The position numbers were made by a program, and so were the translations under genes. This document shows positions 35,133 through 47,095 of a stretch of 64,000 nucleotides of DNA, one piece after another. This DNA is from Panulirus ornatus. Lineage: Eukaryota; Arthropoda; Malacostraca; Decapoda; Palinuridae. Location of the stretch: contig NC_092231.1 in the NCBI RefSeq assembly GCF_036320965.1, positions 544,197-608,196 of the forward strand, read 5' to 3'. The notes beneath the pieces are model-generated. The model ran no database searches. It worked only from the letters and a program-made list of their open reading frames with translations, and was not told the origin of the DNA. Each line of letters starts with the position of its first letter. Position 1 is the stretch's first letter.

Positions 35133-38129
35133 ATGGGAAACAGAAGGAGGAGTCACGCGGGGAGTGATCATCCTCCTCGAAGGCTCAGAGTGGGGTGCCT
35201 AAATGTGTGTGGATGTAACCAAGATGTGAAAAAAGGAGAGATAGGTAGTATGTTTGAGGAAAGGAACCTGGATGTTTTGGCTCTGAGTGAAACGAAGCTC
35301 AAGGGTAAAGGGGATGAGTGGTTTGGAAATGTCTGGGGAGTGAAGTCAGGGGTTAGTGAGAGGACAAGAGCAAGGGAAGGAGTAGCAATACTCCTGAAAC
35401 AGGAGTTGTGGGAGTATGTGATAGAATGTAAGAAAGTAAATTCTCGATTAATATGGGTAAAATTGAAAGTTGATGGAGAGAGGTGGGTGATTATTGGTGC
35501 ATATGCACCTGGGCATGAGAAGAAAGATCATGAGAGGCAAGTGTTTTGGGAGCAGCTGAATGAGTGTGTTAGCGGTTTTGATGCACGAGACCGGGTTATA
35601 GTGATGGGTGATTTGAATGCAAAGGTGAGTAATGTGGCAGTTGAGGGAATAATTGGTATGCATGGGGTGTTCAGTGTTGTAAATGGAAATGGTGAAGAGC
35701 TTGTAGATTTATGTGCTGAAAAAGGACTGATGATTGGGAATACCTGGTTTAAAAAGCGAGATATACATAAGTATACTTATGTAAGTAGGAGAGATGGCCA
35801 GAGAGCGTTATTGGATTACGTGGTAATTGACAGGCGTGCGAAAGAGAGACTTTTGGATGTTAATGTGCTGAGAGGTGCAACTGGAGGGATGTCTGATCAT
35901 TATCTTGTGGAGGCTAAGGTGAAGATTAGTATGGGTTTTCAGAAAAGAGGAGTGAATGTTGGGGTGAAGAAGGTGGTGAGAGTAAGTGAGCTTGGGAAGG
36001 AGACCTGTGTGGGGAAGTACCAGGAGAGACTGTGTACAAAATGGAAAAAGGTGAGAACAATGGAAGTAAGGGGAGTGGGGGAGGAATGGGATGTATTTAG
36101 GGAATCAGTGATGGATTGCGCAAAAGATGCTTGTGGCATGAGAAGAGTGGGAGGTGGGCTGTTTAGAAAGGGTAGTGAGTGGTGGGATGAAGAAGTAAGA
36201 GCATTAGTGAAAGAGAAGAGAGAGGCATTTGGACGATTTTTGCAGGGAAAAAATGCAATTGAGTGGGAGAAGTATAAAAGAAAGAGACAGGAGGTCAAGA
36301 GAAAGGTGCAAGAGGTGAAAAAAAGGGCAAATGAGAGTTGGGGTGAGAGACTATCAGTAAATTTTAGGGAGAATAAAAAGATGTTCTGGAAGGAGGTAAA
36401 TAGGGTGCGTAAGACAAGGGAGCAAATGGGAACTTCAGTGAAGGGCGTAAATGGGGAGGTGATAACAAGTAGTGGTGATGTGAGAAGGAGATGGAATGAG
36501 TATTTTGAAGGTTTGTTGAATGTGTCTGATGACAGAGTGGCAGATATAGGGTGTTTGGGTCGAGGTGGTGTGCAAAGTGAGAGGGTTAGGGAAAATGATT
36601 TGGTAAACAGAGAAGAGGTAGTAAAAGCTTTGCGGAAGATGAAAGCCGGCAAGGCAGCAGGTTTGGATGGTATTGCAGTGGAATTTATTAAAAAAGGGGG
36701 TGACTGTATTGTTGACTGGTTGGTAAGGTTATTTAATGTATGTATGACTCATGGTGAGGTGCCTGAGGATTGGCGGAATGCGTGCATAGTGCCATTGTAC
36801 AAAGGCAAAGGGGATAAGAGTGAGTGCTCAAATTACAGAGGTATAAGTTTGTTGAGTATTCCTGGTAAATTATATGGGAGGGTATTGATTGAGAGGGTGA
36901 AGGCATGTACAGAGCATCAGATTGGGGAAGAGCAGTGCGGTTTCAGAAGTGGTAGAGGATGTGTGGATCAGGTGTTTGCTTTGAAGAATGTATGTGAGAA
37001 ATACTTAGAAAAGCAAATGGATTTGTATGTAGCATTTATGGATCTGGAGAAGGCATATGATAGAGTTGATAGAGATGCTCTGTGGAAGGTATTAAGAATA
37101 TATGGTGTGGGAGGCAAGTTGTTAGAAGCAGTGAAAAGTTTTTATCGAGGATGTAAGGCATGTGTACGTGTAGGAAGAGAGGAAAGTGATTGGTTCTCAG
37201 TGAATGTAGGTTTGCGGCAGGGGTGTGTGATGTCTCCATGGTTGTTTAATTTGTTTATGGATGGGGTTGTTAGGGAGGTAAATGCAAGAGTCCTGGAAAG
37301 AGGGGCAAGTATGAAGTCTGTTGGGGTTGAGAGAGCTTGGGAAGTGAGTCAGTTGTTGTTCGCTGATGATACAGCGCTGGTGGCTGATTCATGTGAGAAA
37401 CTGCAGAAGCTGGTGACTGAGTTTGGTAAAGTGTGTGGAAGAAGAAAGTTAAGAGTAAATGTGAATAAGAGCAAGGTTATTAGGTACAGTAGGGTTGAGG
37501 GTCAAGTCAATTGGGAGGTGAGTTTGAATGGAGAAAAACTGGAGGAAGTGAAGTGTTTTAGATATCTGGGAGTGGATCTGTCAGCGGATGGAACCATGGA
37601 AGCGGAAGTGGATCATAGGGTGGGGGAGGGGGCGAAAATTTTGGGAGCCTTGAAAAATGTGTGGAAGTCGAGAACATTATCTCGGAAAGCAAAAATGGGT
37701 ATGTTTGAAGGAATAGTGGTTCCAACAATGTTGTATGGTTGCGAGGCGTGGGCTATGGATAGAGTTGTGCGCAGGAGGATGGATGTGCTGGAAATGAGAT
37801 GTTTGAGGACAATGTGTGGTGTGAGGTGGTTTGATCGAGTAAGTAACGTAAGGGTAAGAGAGATGTGTGGAAATAAAAAGAGCGTGGTTGAGAGAGCAGA
37901 AGAGGGTGTTTTGAAATGGTTTGGGCACATGGAGAGAATGAGTGAGGAAAGATTGACCAAGAGGATATATGTGTCGGAGGTGGAGGGAACGAGGAGAAGA
38001 GGGAGACCAAATTGGAGGTGGAAAGATGGAGTGAAAAAGATTTTGTGTGATCGGGGCCTGAACATGCAGGAGGGTGAAAGGAGGGCAAGGAATAGAGTGA
38101 ATTGGAGCGATGTGGTATACAGGGGTTGA
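35133..38129 (+). CDS. RTE-type endonuclease / reverse transcriptase polyprotein
   Basis: 998 residues with no stop or frameshift. Residues of about 18-265 form an apurinic-like endonuclease: Asn24 (LNVCG), Glu53 (SETK), Tyr124 (GAYAP), Asp160 and Asn162 (GDLNA), Asp228 (LDYV), and Asp255-His256 (SDH), all in the expected order. A basic, coiled-coil-like linker follows at about 350-400 (KYKRKRQEVKRKVQEVKKRA). The RT spans about 490-830: Asp637 in motif A (FMDLEKAYD), motif B at 693-710 (GLRQGCVMSPWLFNLF), and Asp745-Asp746 in motif C (FADDT). The C-terminal part has LYGCEAW (867-873), a Cys/His-containing stretch and the basic GRPNWRWKDGVKK. Known role: target-primed reverse transcription. 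The start is the first Met after the (TA)n, five bases from the inferred 5' end. The stop is a CGA-to-TGA change; copies 5 and 8 run 11-12 residues further. The family name RTE rests on layout and motifs. Activity is not shown. Confidence 0.95.
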   Translation: MGNRRRSHAGSDHPPRRLRVGCLNVCGCNQDVKKGEIGSMFEERNLDVLALSETKLKGKGDEWFGNVWGVKSGVSERTRAREGVAILLKQELWEYVIECKKVNSRLIWVKLKVDGERWVIIGAYAPGHEKKDHERQVFWEQLNECVSGFDARDRVIVMGDLNAKVSNVAVEGIIGMHGVFSVVNGNGEELVDLCAEKGLMIGNTWFKKRDIHKYTYVSRRDGQRALLDYVVIDRRAKERLLDVNVLRGATGGMSDHYLVEAKVKISMGFQKRGVNVGVKKVVRVSELGKETCVGKYQERLCTKWKKVRTMEVRGVGEEWDVFRESVMDCAKDACGMRRVGGGLFRKGSEWWDEEVRALVKEKREAFGRFLQGKNAIEWEKYKRKRQEVKRKVQEVKKRANESWGERLSVNFRENKKMFWKEVNRVRKTREQMGTSVKGVNGEVITSSGDVRRRWNEYFEGLLNVSDDRVADIGCLGRGGVQSERVRENDLVNREEVVKALRKMKAGKAAGLDGIAVEFIKKGGDCIVDWLVRLFNVCMTHGEVPEDWRNACIVPLYKGKGDKSECSNYRGISLLSIPGKLYGRVLIERVKACTEHQIGEEQCGFRSGRGCVDQVFALKNVCEKYLEKQMDLYVAFMDLEKAYDRVDRDALWKVLRIYGVGGKLLEAVKSFYRGCKACVRVGREESDWFSVNVGLRQGCVMSPWLFNLFMDGVVREVNARVLERGASMKSVGVERAWEVSQLLFADDTALVADSCEKLQKLVTEFGKVCGRRKLRVNVNKSKVIRYSRVEGQVNWEVSLNGEKLEEVKCFRYLGVDLSADGTMEAEVDHRVGEGAKILGALKNVWKSRTLSRKAKMGMFEGIVVPTMLYGCEAWAMDRVVRRRMDVLEMRCLRTMCGVRWFDRVSNVRVREMCGNKKSVVERAEEGVLKWFGHMERMSEERLTKRIYVSEVEGTRRRGRPNWRWKDGVKKILCDRGLNMQEGERRARNRVNWSDVVYRG

Positions 38130-38332
38130 CGTGCTGTCAGTGGAGTGAATCAAGGCATGTGAAGCGTCTGGGGTAAACCATGGAAAGCTGTGTAGGTATG
38201 TATATTTGCGTGTGTGGACGTGTGTATGTACATGTGTATGGGGGGGGTGGGCCATTTCTTTCGTCTGTTTCCTTGCGCTACCTCGCAAACGCGGGAGACA
38301 GCGACAAAGTATAAAAAAAAAAAAAAAAAAAA
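38130..38332 (+). other. Short-form 3'UTR of the intact RTE element
   Basis: It lacks the ~230-bp middle block of the long form. The sequence passes from CCATGGAAAGCTGTGT directly to AGGTATGTATATTTGCGTG, the same junction as in copy 4. It ends with the hairpin, ACAAAGTAT and poly(A). Confidence 0.9.
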
Positions 38333-38345
38333 ATATATATAATTT

Positions 38346-39873
<1,528 letters not shown>

Positions 39874-40165
39874 CCTGCTGTGGCCGGAGGATGGCTGGCT
39901 GTCCCCACCACCTGCTGTGGTGGGAGGATGGCTGGCTGTCCCCACCGCCTGCTGTGGCGGGAGGATGGCTGGCTGTCCCCACCGCCTGCTGTGGCGGGAG
40001 GATGGCTGGCTGTCTCCACCACCTGCTGTGGCGGGAGGATGGCTGGCTGTCCCCACCGCCTGCTGTGGCGGGAGGATGGCTGGCTGTCTTCACCACCTCC
40101 CCACCACCTGCTGTGGGGGATCGCTGACTGGCACTCCCGACGGTCTGTTGTGGGGGAAGGCTGGA
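39874..40165. repeat. 37-bp minisatellite, about six units plus diverged ends
   Basis: Units start CCTGCTGTGGCGGGAGGATG and end GGCTGGCTGTCCCCACCG or CCACCA. The final units are shortened and diverged (CTGTGGGGGATCGCTGACTGG). 37 is not a multiple of three, so the open frames seen on both strands rotate through different readings and are not genes. Confidence 0.93.
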
Positions 40166-40905
40166 TGTGTGTTGTGGCTGTGTGTGGAGGTGAATGTAAC
40201 ACGTTCACTGCTTCTGAATACATCAACAGTAACCATCTTGAGGCTAACAAGTACTGAGGCCTCCATGACTTACATCTTCCTTCAATGTTTACTTCGAGAG
40301 ACGTTTATCCTTGCTGCTTGTGAAGCCTAAGCTTTTAATAGATAAAAGATTTAGGAGAGAAGAGTCGTAGTTGCGTGAAATGGATATTCAGTTACGTAAG
40401 ATACATGGAAGAGTCGAAAGATGAAGATATTGCGATTAGATCTCTTTATTATTAATGATATTCCTCGGTATTGATAAGTGAGGTATGACCGTAAGGTCAA
40501 AGATTGTCATCACTGTTTAAGAAAGGTCTTTTGAAACACATCAGGGAGAGAGGGAGACTTTCCATGAAGACTTGCATTACATCTATTGCATCCTTCGAGG
40601 CTTGGAATACAGCGATTTTACGTGCAGTCTTCTGTACTGTCCTTGTGATTGATTTTAGTTGTACGTAATGTTGATAGATGTCGTGTAATGCTTATTACTT
40701 GACTGTTTTGTATTTTTACGTTTTACACATCACTGTACATGGAGTATGTACATAGTGTTGCACTAGAATAATAGATTTGCAGATGTCACTTTGTGTTGTT
40801 GCTTTAAATATAGATTGATAACGTAAGGGTATGTTGGCCGTCTGCGGAATGTTTTGATTGTCATATAGAAGCCTCGGAACCTCTTATTGTGAGGCTTTAC
40901 ATAAC
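40166..40905. other. Unassigned sequence
   Basis: AT-rich. No supportable feature on either strand. Confidence 0.5.
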
Positions 40906-41990
40906 ATTGTATATACCAGGTTTACCACTACTGACACTTGATCCGTCCACCACCATAACCACTCTATCCACCTGGTAACTATTATTGTTCTTACCTGTTG
41001 ATCCACGGGAAAGCATCTACACTTTACCTGTTGATCCACGAGGCAGCATCCACACTCTTCCTGCTTATCGTCCTGGCAGCATGCACTATCCCATCTGTTG
41101 ACCCACGAGGGAACATCCAGCCCGCTTTGTAAATCCACATAGCAGCATCCACCTCACCTGTTGATCCACAAAGTAACATCAGTCTTCAACCTCCTGTTGA
41201 TCCACGTGGCAGCATCCTATACCACACCTGTTGACCCAAGAGGGAGCATCCAGCCCACCTGTTGATGCAAGTGGCTACATCCACCTGTTTATCCCCGTAA
41301 CAGCATTCACGAGCCAATTTTCTGATCCATGACGGATCATCCAGCCCACCTTGATCTATGTGTCACAATATTGATTCGTTCACCTACCTGTTGATCCACA
41401 TCACCTCATCCACCCCACTTGTTCATGCAAGGCATCGTCCACTTCACCTGTTGAGTCGTGAGGCAGCATCCACCTCTCACTGTTGATCCACGTGGCAGCA
41501 TTTGGTACCGCCTGCCTCACCACCTGTTGATCCAGACAACATCTACATCACTACCTGTTGTTCCACGTGGCACGATCCATCATTGCCACCCGGTGATGCA
41601 CACGACAACTTTCATCACTGCTACCACAACTGTTGATCTGTACAGCAACAATCATAACTTCCACACTTGTTGATTGATGTGGTAAGTCATCACTACCACA
41701 ATCTGGTGATCCACATAAATTCATCATTACGACCGCAAAATGTGTATCCAAATGGCAATATTCATCACGAGGACCACGTTTTGATCCACATATCAGTCAC
41801 CATCGCTGCTTAGTAATCCACATGGCAGCCACCACCATCACCTTTGATCCACATGGCAGCCTTCCCCATTGATCCACGTGACGTTATCCACTAACACCAT
41901 GTTATCCTTTTGTCTCCTGTGACATCGTCGCCAGCACCCCACCGTCGCCATAACGTGTCATTGTCGGTGACATCATGCACACCTCCACCG
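40906..41990. repeat. Diffuse degenerate repeat array (CTGTTGATCCAC-type)
   Basis: More than 20 recurrences of CTGTTGATCCAC(G)(T)GGCAGCATCCAC-like units at irregular 30-50-bp spacing, increasingly diverged to the right. Related units appear at 42940-42990 and 43985-44330 (GTTGATCCCGTAACATCATCC). No coding. Confidence 0.8.
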
Positions 41991-43280
41991 CTGTTGTTGC
42001 AGCTGGTTTAACCGTTGATCAAGTTATCTGATCTTTCGTGATGGTGAGGATTGATTGAGGGGTATGGAAACACGAGTAATGAACCAGTGTTTTACCGAAC
42101 AAATATAAAGGTAATGAACTGCAGAAGTTTAACAGGAGGTAAGAAGGTAAGGTGGTGTTAGCTAGCGTGGTAGGAGCCCTGTAGCAATGGTGTTTGCGGA
42201 GGAGGTAGGGCTGGCATTCTATTACAAAGGTGGTCATTGTCTAAGTCTCATGGTGCGGTTGCAGGAGAGGCGGCATGCCATGTTTCCGAGGTCTGCAGCC
42301 GAAGAAGGAGAAATTACAAATGTCGTGGCTTTGCAGCCAGTGTGGTAGGTGGATGATGGTTCAAGTTTCATACTTTGGAGTGTGCAGAGGTTGACGTGTT
42401 TGGGTTCTGCCTCAGTGAACAAGTGTAGTAAAGATCCTGCAGGAACTGCGGTAGACTTCGGAGGTTGACGACTCATCACAGATTTCCGATTAGAGGAGGC
42501 CATCAGAAATGAGGCAGATAAGGCACCAGAAAGTCGTGACAGAATGAGAAAAGTCCGGCTCACATGTTTTGTTGCTAGTGACCTTTGAGTAACCCCAAGG
42601 ATTCCAAGAGTCTGTCATGACAGATGTGTTCAAACCCAGTTAGCGCACTTGTGTGTCTGAGCTAGTAACTGTGGTTGACTGCCATCATTTATGTAGAGGT
42701 GTTCATGAGGCAGCCGGTTCGGCAACGCCGATACAGTTAATTGCTTGGGCGTGGCCGCCAATACATTGCTAGTGTTCTCTTTAGGGATTAGGGAGAGGTC
42801 AAGTGAGGTCGCACGTCGTCAGTTGCGACAGCGGCTCAGGTGTCTGTCCACGTGTGAGTGTGATTGATCTGTGTCTGATGTCGTCACCACGTCTTTGTAA
42901 GACGGATATAGCAGGTGGATTAATTGCTATACTGGTGATATCATCCACTGCCACCACCGTTACTTGTTGGTCGGCAACATCATCTGTTTTCTTAAACAGA
43001 TCTCCCATGTTGCATTTGGCCCAGGTCGTCACCATAATACTTTGAGACTTCAAAAGAGAAGTCATTGAAAGCATACCCGCGCAGTCTGCTCCAAGATGAA
43101 ACTCTTTTCAACTCTTCACAGAAATACAAAACGCCATTACCACTGGGACAACACGTGGACGAGTAAGCCACTGGTGTAATCCCAGAAAGTTTAGAATTGA
43201 CTCAAGGTCCCACTTTATACACGAGGCATCGAAACGCTTCCCAGAAATTACAGAATACCATTTATATCTTACTTTTTTCT

Positions 43281-43281
<1 letters not shown>
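41991..43281. other. Unassigned sequence
   Basis: Contains a 109-codon minus-strand open frame at 42234-42563 and an overlapping pair near 42800-43070. None has a recognisable domain or convincing splice boundaries, and I do not call them. Confidence 0.45.

Positions 43282-43345
<64 letters not shown>
43282..43345. repeat. (GA)n microsatellite
   Basis: About 62 bp of AG/GA. Confidence 0.98.
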
Positions 43346-43347
<2 letters not shown>

Positions 43348-43984
43348 CTGAGAAGTAAATTGACTGATTTTATAAAACCATGCAGTTGACACAATCCATG
43401 ATGATGTACTTACCTTGAAGGTGGAAAGATCATACACATTTTAGTTGCTCGATCGTTCCAGTACAACTTGAGAGGTAACGAGAACAAGCAAAATGTTATG
43501 GTAATATACACAGACATTGCAGAACTCTCTTGACTATGTGTTCGTTGTGACGTAGTTCACAAAATTTGTAAAACGTAGCACTGTAACTGCTACGTTAGAT
43601 ATTCATCCCAACCAACTGTGTTTCTTCCTTTAAGAGATGTAAACACAAACCAAGGGTTCATATCATCATGGATCATGTCGTGTACCAGATAGTCGGCGTC
43701 ATACGATCAGTGAGGCAAGTGGAAGATTGACTGATCATGCCTGATGACCATATTCCTTCTGTGATCACATGAGAGAAACTGTTACAGTTTAAGGGTAAAA
43801 GCCTGGATTTTTCGAACCTTCAGAGGAATTATGCATAACAGATGGTGAGGTGGTGGATACTCGCCAAGTGCACCAGACCAGCTGAGTTGTGTTGGGTATT
43901 AAGGCATGTAGGGCGCGGACTCCGTCTTATTGATGTGGAACATCCATACAGGTTAGTCGATGACCAGATAGAAACGAGCGATCA
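43346..43984. other. Unassigned sequence
   Basis: No supportable gene or repeat. Confidence 0.5.
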
Positions 43985-44330
43985 AGATCAGTGTAAAATT
44001 TATAGCAGTCGCCATAACCTGTTGTTTCCCTGGCATCGTCCAGCGCCACAATAACCTAATGGTCCCGTGACGTAATTCACCATTGTCACCACACCCTGTT
44101 GATCCCGTAACATCATCCACCACCTGCGCCGCAACCAGTTGTAAATGTGACATCATCCACTACTGTCACCATGATCATGTGTCCCATGACATCACCCACT
44201 ACTGCCATTAAAATCTACGATTTCCCATAACTTCAGCACCATAACCAGTTCTGCCCAGGACAACATCCACAAACACCACCATAACACACCAGTCCTCATG
44301 ATATCATCCACCATCACCTCTGCGTCTATA
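43985..44330. repeat. Second block of the diffuse CATCATCCAC-type repeat
   Basis: Seven or so irregular units with GT(G)ACATCATCCAC and CACCATAAC, related to the array at 40.9-42.0 kb. Confidence 0.7.
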
Positions 44331-45495
44331 AAGCCGCGGTCATGCAAGAATTTCTACCCACAATAAATCCACCTGACCGTTGTTGATTCATCGACGAACT
44401 CAAGTTGCCTCTACAGTGACAACCTTTTTGTCGTCCACTGTGGGAGAAGACGAATATGAGGGTATGGCGGCTTGAAGTTAGCTCAAGAGAGTTTGTTGCA
44501 TTGATAAAAAGTACGACTTTCTGATTTTCTTTTACAGATGTTAAAATGTACAAAAAAAATTGATGTTTCAGTCATAAAACAAGAGTAAAAATGTTGTAAT
44601 CTAATAACAATAAGAATGTCACGACGGAATTTCATTTGACTCTTGCTTTCGTCACTTTTGTAAACAAACATTACCAGGACGCCACGTATCCTCCCTGGAT
44701 ATGAGGAACCTTCACAATCTGCTGTAATTTTGAAAACTTCGTTTTGTCTTACGAAGTCTTATAGTCGCCGTTCTTGTACTCACAATCGTTTCTTTTCTCG
44801 TCTTTGTCTTTTTGAACAGGAGGTCTACACACATCTCACCAAAGCGTTTTATGATATCATATAAACACAGTGAAACAATCTTGCTCTCCGACTGAACTCA
44901 AACTGTTTGTGTCTGGCCGATGGTTACGTTGACCAGTGTGAGGTTCGTGCCGTTGATTTATTGTCTGTGGATAAGATGCTATCGTAGATTTACTGCACGG
45001 ATAACTTTATAGCGTGACCTTATCTTTCCCTGTTGCTCCTCACAGTACGTTCACCCACCACCTGTAGTAAGTCTAATCGGCAGTTGACCTCACGTCTCAT
45101 CTCAGATCCACATGTTAATACATTTTCAAAATATCAGTTTTGAGTATAAAAAGGAAAATTTTTGATTTTCAATATATAATCTTTTTTGGAGAACTAATGG
45201 TCATCCGTACGTCCTGCTGTGTAAGGAAATACTCAAATGATAAGGTATTTGGATGATCCAAATTAAAGTGATTCATCATGGCCTCAGAGTCTGATACCTT
45301 TTTATTCTTAGTTATCAAATTGCTTTTCTTCTTTTAAAATATTTGGCAGGAAATTATCCATCATGTCTTCAATATATTCACGCACTCTATCAGAAGAACT
45401 GTGTAACTATCCATCATGTGGCTGCAAGCAAGCTCATCCTCATCCATCACCAACCACTCTAACCCTCTCTCGTATTTCCTTCCAACTTTAGCATT

Positions 45496-45496
<1 letters not shown>
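44331..45496. other. Unassigned sequence
   Basis: AT-rich. Nothing supportable on either strand. Confidence 0.5.
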
Positions 45497-45543
<47 letters not shown>

Positions 45544-45548
45544 CACGC
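45497..45548. repeat. (GT)n microsatellite grading into (GC)n
   Basis: About 41 bp of GT followed by GCGCGCGCACGCG. Confidence 0.97.
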
Positions 45549-45904
45549 GTTGTTATTTGAGGGATTTTCTCTTAAGGAAAGTCTCTACAAATTCTTTGTT
45601 GTAGGTGGAGAAGCCTTGTTGAAGTGATATTTCTGTTGTTGCAGTTAACGATATGAGATTTACCTGTTAATTATGTACATATTTTTCTTGTTATGTGTAT
45701 GGCAAGAAGCATCTCAGCTATAGCTCAGACGCCTGTGACAAAAGTGAATTTTCAGTCAACCATTTTTGCTGTATCTTGATACCCTGTGACTGACAATGGT
45801 CTTGATGTACACTGTGAATGCATCATATATAGGAAATCATAATCCTCGATGTTATCATTCCTTGTTTTGTTATAAACTTACCTAAAGATGATGTTTAATC
45901 TCTA

Positions 45905-46070
45905 GAGCACAGTGTTATGAACCTTGGGTATAAATGGATTGGCCTTTGACCTTACCCTTAAGGGTCACGTCATTGTATCCAAGGGTCGCACATCACTCTC
46001 AAGAGTCGTAGCGTCGTCCTTAAAGGTTAAAGTCTGAACACCTGACTGTTTGTTAGCCGAGATTATCTGT
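45905..46070 (-). pseudogene. Degenerate relative of the candidate terminal exon at 53863-54222
   Basis: On minus it reads GACCCTTGGATACAATGACG and then TGACCCTTAAGGGTAAGGTC, giving TLGYNDVTLKGKVKGQS in one frame. This is comparable with MTLTYGDLAYDLTFRGR of the candidate gene and TTLGYDGLASDLTIKGQ at 52852-53043. It is short, with stops on both sides, so it is a relic or an unrelated look-alike. Confidence 0.35.
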
Positions 46071-46754
46071 AGATTTTGTTACTAAGGCCTGTACATCTGC
46101 AGGTGCTGTACAACAGGTACTCTGCAGGTGTTCAGGAACAAAAGCACAAATCCAGTCTCAGTAAAAGGCACATGAACCCACGGGGCCAGAATTTGTCTTG
46201 AATGTTGAAAGTGAAAATCCCAAGAAGCTAATAGAATGTTTGTATAGTGGAGGTGCGTGGTGGCCTGTGTTCCTATGTTAAGTTTCTCAGAGATGTTGAT
46301 TTTTTTCAGACATAAAAGATGTTTTCTGTATTTGAACGACATCTAAATCTTGTTCATTTGACCCTTTTCATATTCCTTCAAAAACGTTGCTCGGTCGCCA
46401 GATTTTTCGCCACATTGATCCAGTGTCTGAGGCCAGAATATTAATCATTGAGAAACAAAAAATGAGTTGCTTATTTAGGGTCACTAATTGGGTTTAATTC
46501 TGTTTGGATATTATTATCATTGTTATTCCTTATCCTTCCCCGGGGAAGATGGGGAGTGTCCAGATAGGAAGACGGAGGCAATACACGAGGGGCATGGGGA
46601 GTAAGGTGAGGGTGGAGTGTGGGGTGCGTCGTAGTGGAAGTAACGTTAACTTCACTGCGTCAAACACCGGCAGCTGACCAGGACTGAACATGTGGCTCAG
46701 GGTCGACAGTGGTAGCAACACAGTAACGTTGTCACTAGTCTACAGCCAGGATGA
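46071..46754. other. Unassigned sequence
   Basis: An 86-codon minus frame at 46082-46342 lies upstream (in minus sense) of the relic but has no recognisable content. Confidence 0.4.
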
Positions 46755-46857
46755 AGCTGGACTGCTCCCCGCGTCTGTCTGCGGCAGGTTGCCAGCCCAG
46801 CTGTTTATCCTTCCCTCGTGGCTGATCGGTTAATGGCTACTTTGCTAAGACTGAGGT
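46755..46857 (+). mobile_element. tRNA-derived SINE, tail part only (SINE-t3)
   Basis: GGTTGCCAGCCCAGCTGTTT, then ATCCTTCCCTCGTGGCTGAT and CGGTTAATGGCTAC correspond to the 3' half of SINE-t1 (GGCCCATACCCAACC...CTGGTCGATAATTAGG). The tRNA-like head is missing. It directly precedes a diverged SINE-R copy. Confidence 0.55.
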
Positions 46858-46862
46858 GTATA

Positions 46863-47095
46863 TATGTATGGGTGATAGAAGGCAGGGGAGAAAGAATACG
46901 ACCCACATATTCCCAGCGTGTTTTTAAAGGCTGCTAAGAGAGGCAGGAGCGGGTGGCTGGAAATCTTCCCTTCCTTCATTACTTTCCAAAAGAAAGAACA
47001 GAGCAAGGAGCCAAGTGAGGAATTTTCCCTCTTAAGCCCTGCCAACTGTTCTCGACGCTACCTTGCTCATGAAGGAATTTGAAGCAAGCATCAGA
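46863..47095 (+). mobile_element. SINE-R copy 5 (old, diverged)
   Basis: The order of blocks matches SINE-R: GGGGAGAAAGAATACG, CCACATATTCCC, GGCTGGAAATCTTCCC, CTTTCCAAAAGAAAGAACAG, CCAAGTGAGGA and a terminal CGACGCTACCTTGC-TCAT-GAAGG in place of the hairpin. The GAATA..TATTC arms persist, while the GTCGT..GCGAC pair and the T-run are gone. There is no (TA)n on the 3' side. Confidence 0.8.

Larger units (their letters stand above)
35128..38332 (+). mobile_element. RTE-type non-LTR retrotransposon, near-complete with intact ORF (RTE copy 10)
   Basis: A ~3.2-kb element flanked by the 13-bp direct repeat ATATATATAATTT (35115-35127 and 38333-38345), which fits a target-site duplication, though the sequence is low-complexity. 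The 5'UTR is only five bases (CTAAA), then a 998-codon ORF, a short-form 3'UTR and a poly(A) tail of about 22. The terminal hairpin is CTCGC-AAAC-GCGGG inside CGCT/AGCG. Eight other ORF-bearing copies in the window are 5'-truncated. Whether a longer 5'UTR exists in the family cannot be seen here. Confidence 0.9.

Noticed and set aside
35939..36652. 237-codon minus-strand frame opposite the RTE ORF (and similar minus frames at 37613-38288 and 24024-24543)
   Set aside because: Antisense shadows of the reverse transcriptase ORF; the same shadows recur opposite every copy.
42234..42563. 109-codon minus-strand frame as a gene
   Set aside because: No recognisable motif, no clear splice sites or promoter; length is within chance expectation for this window.
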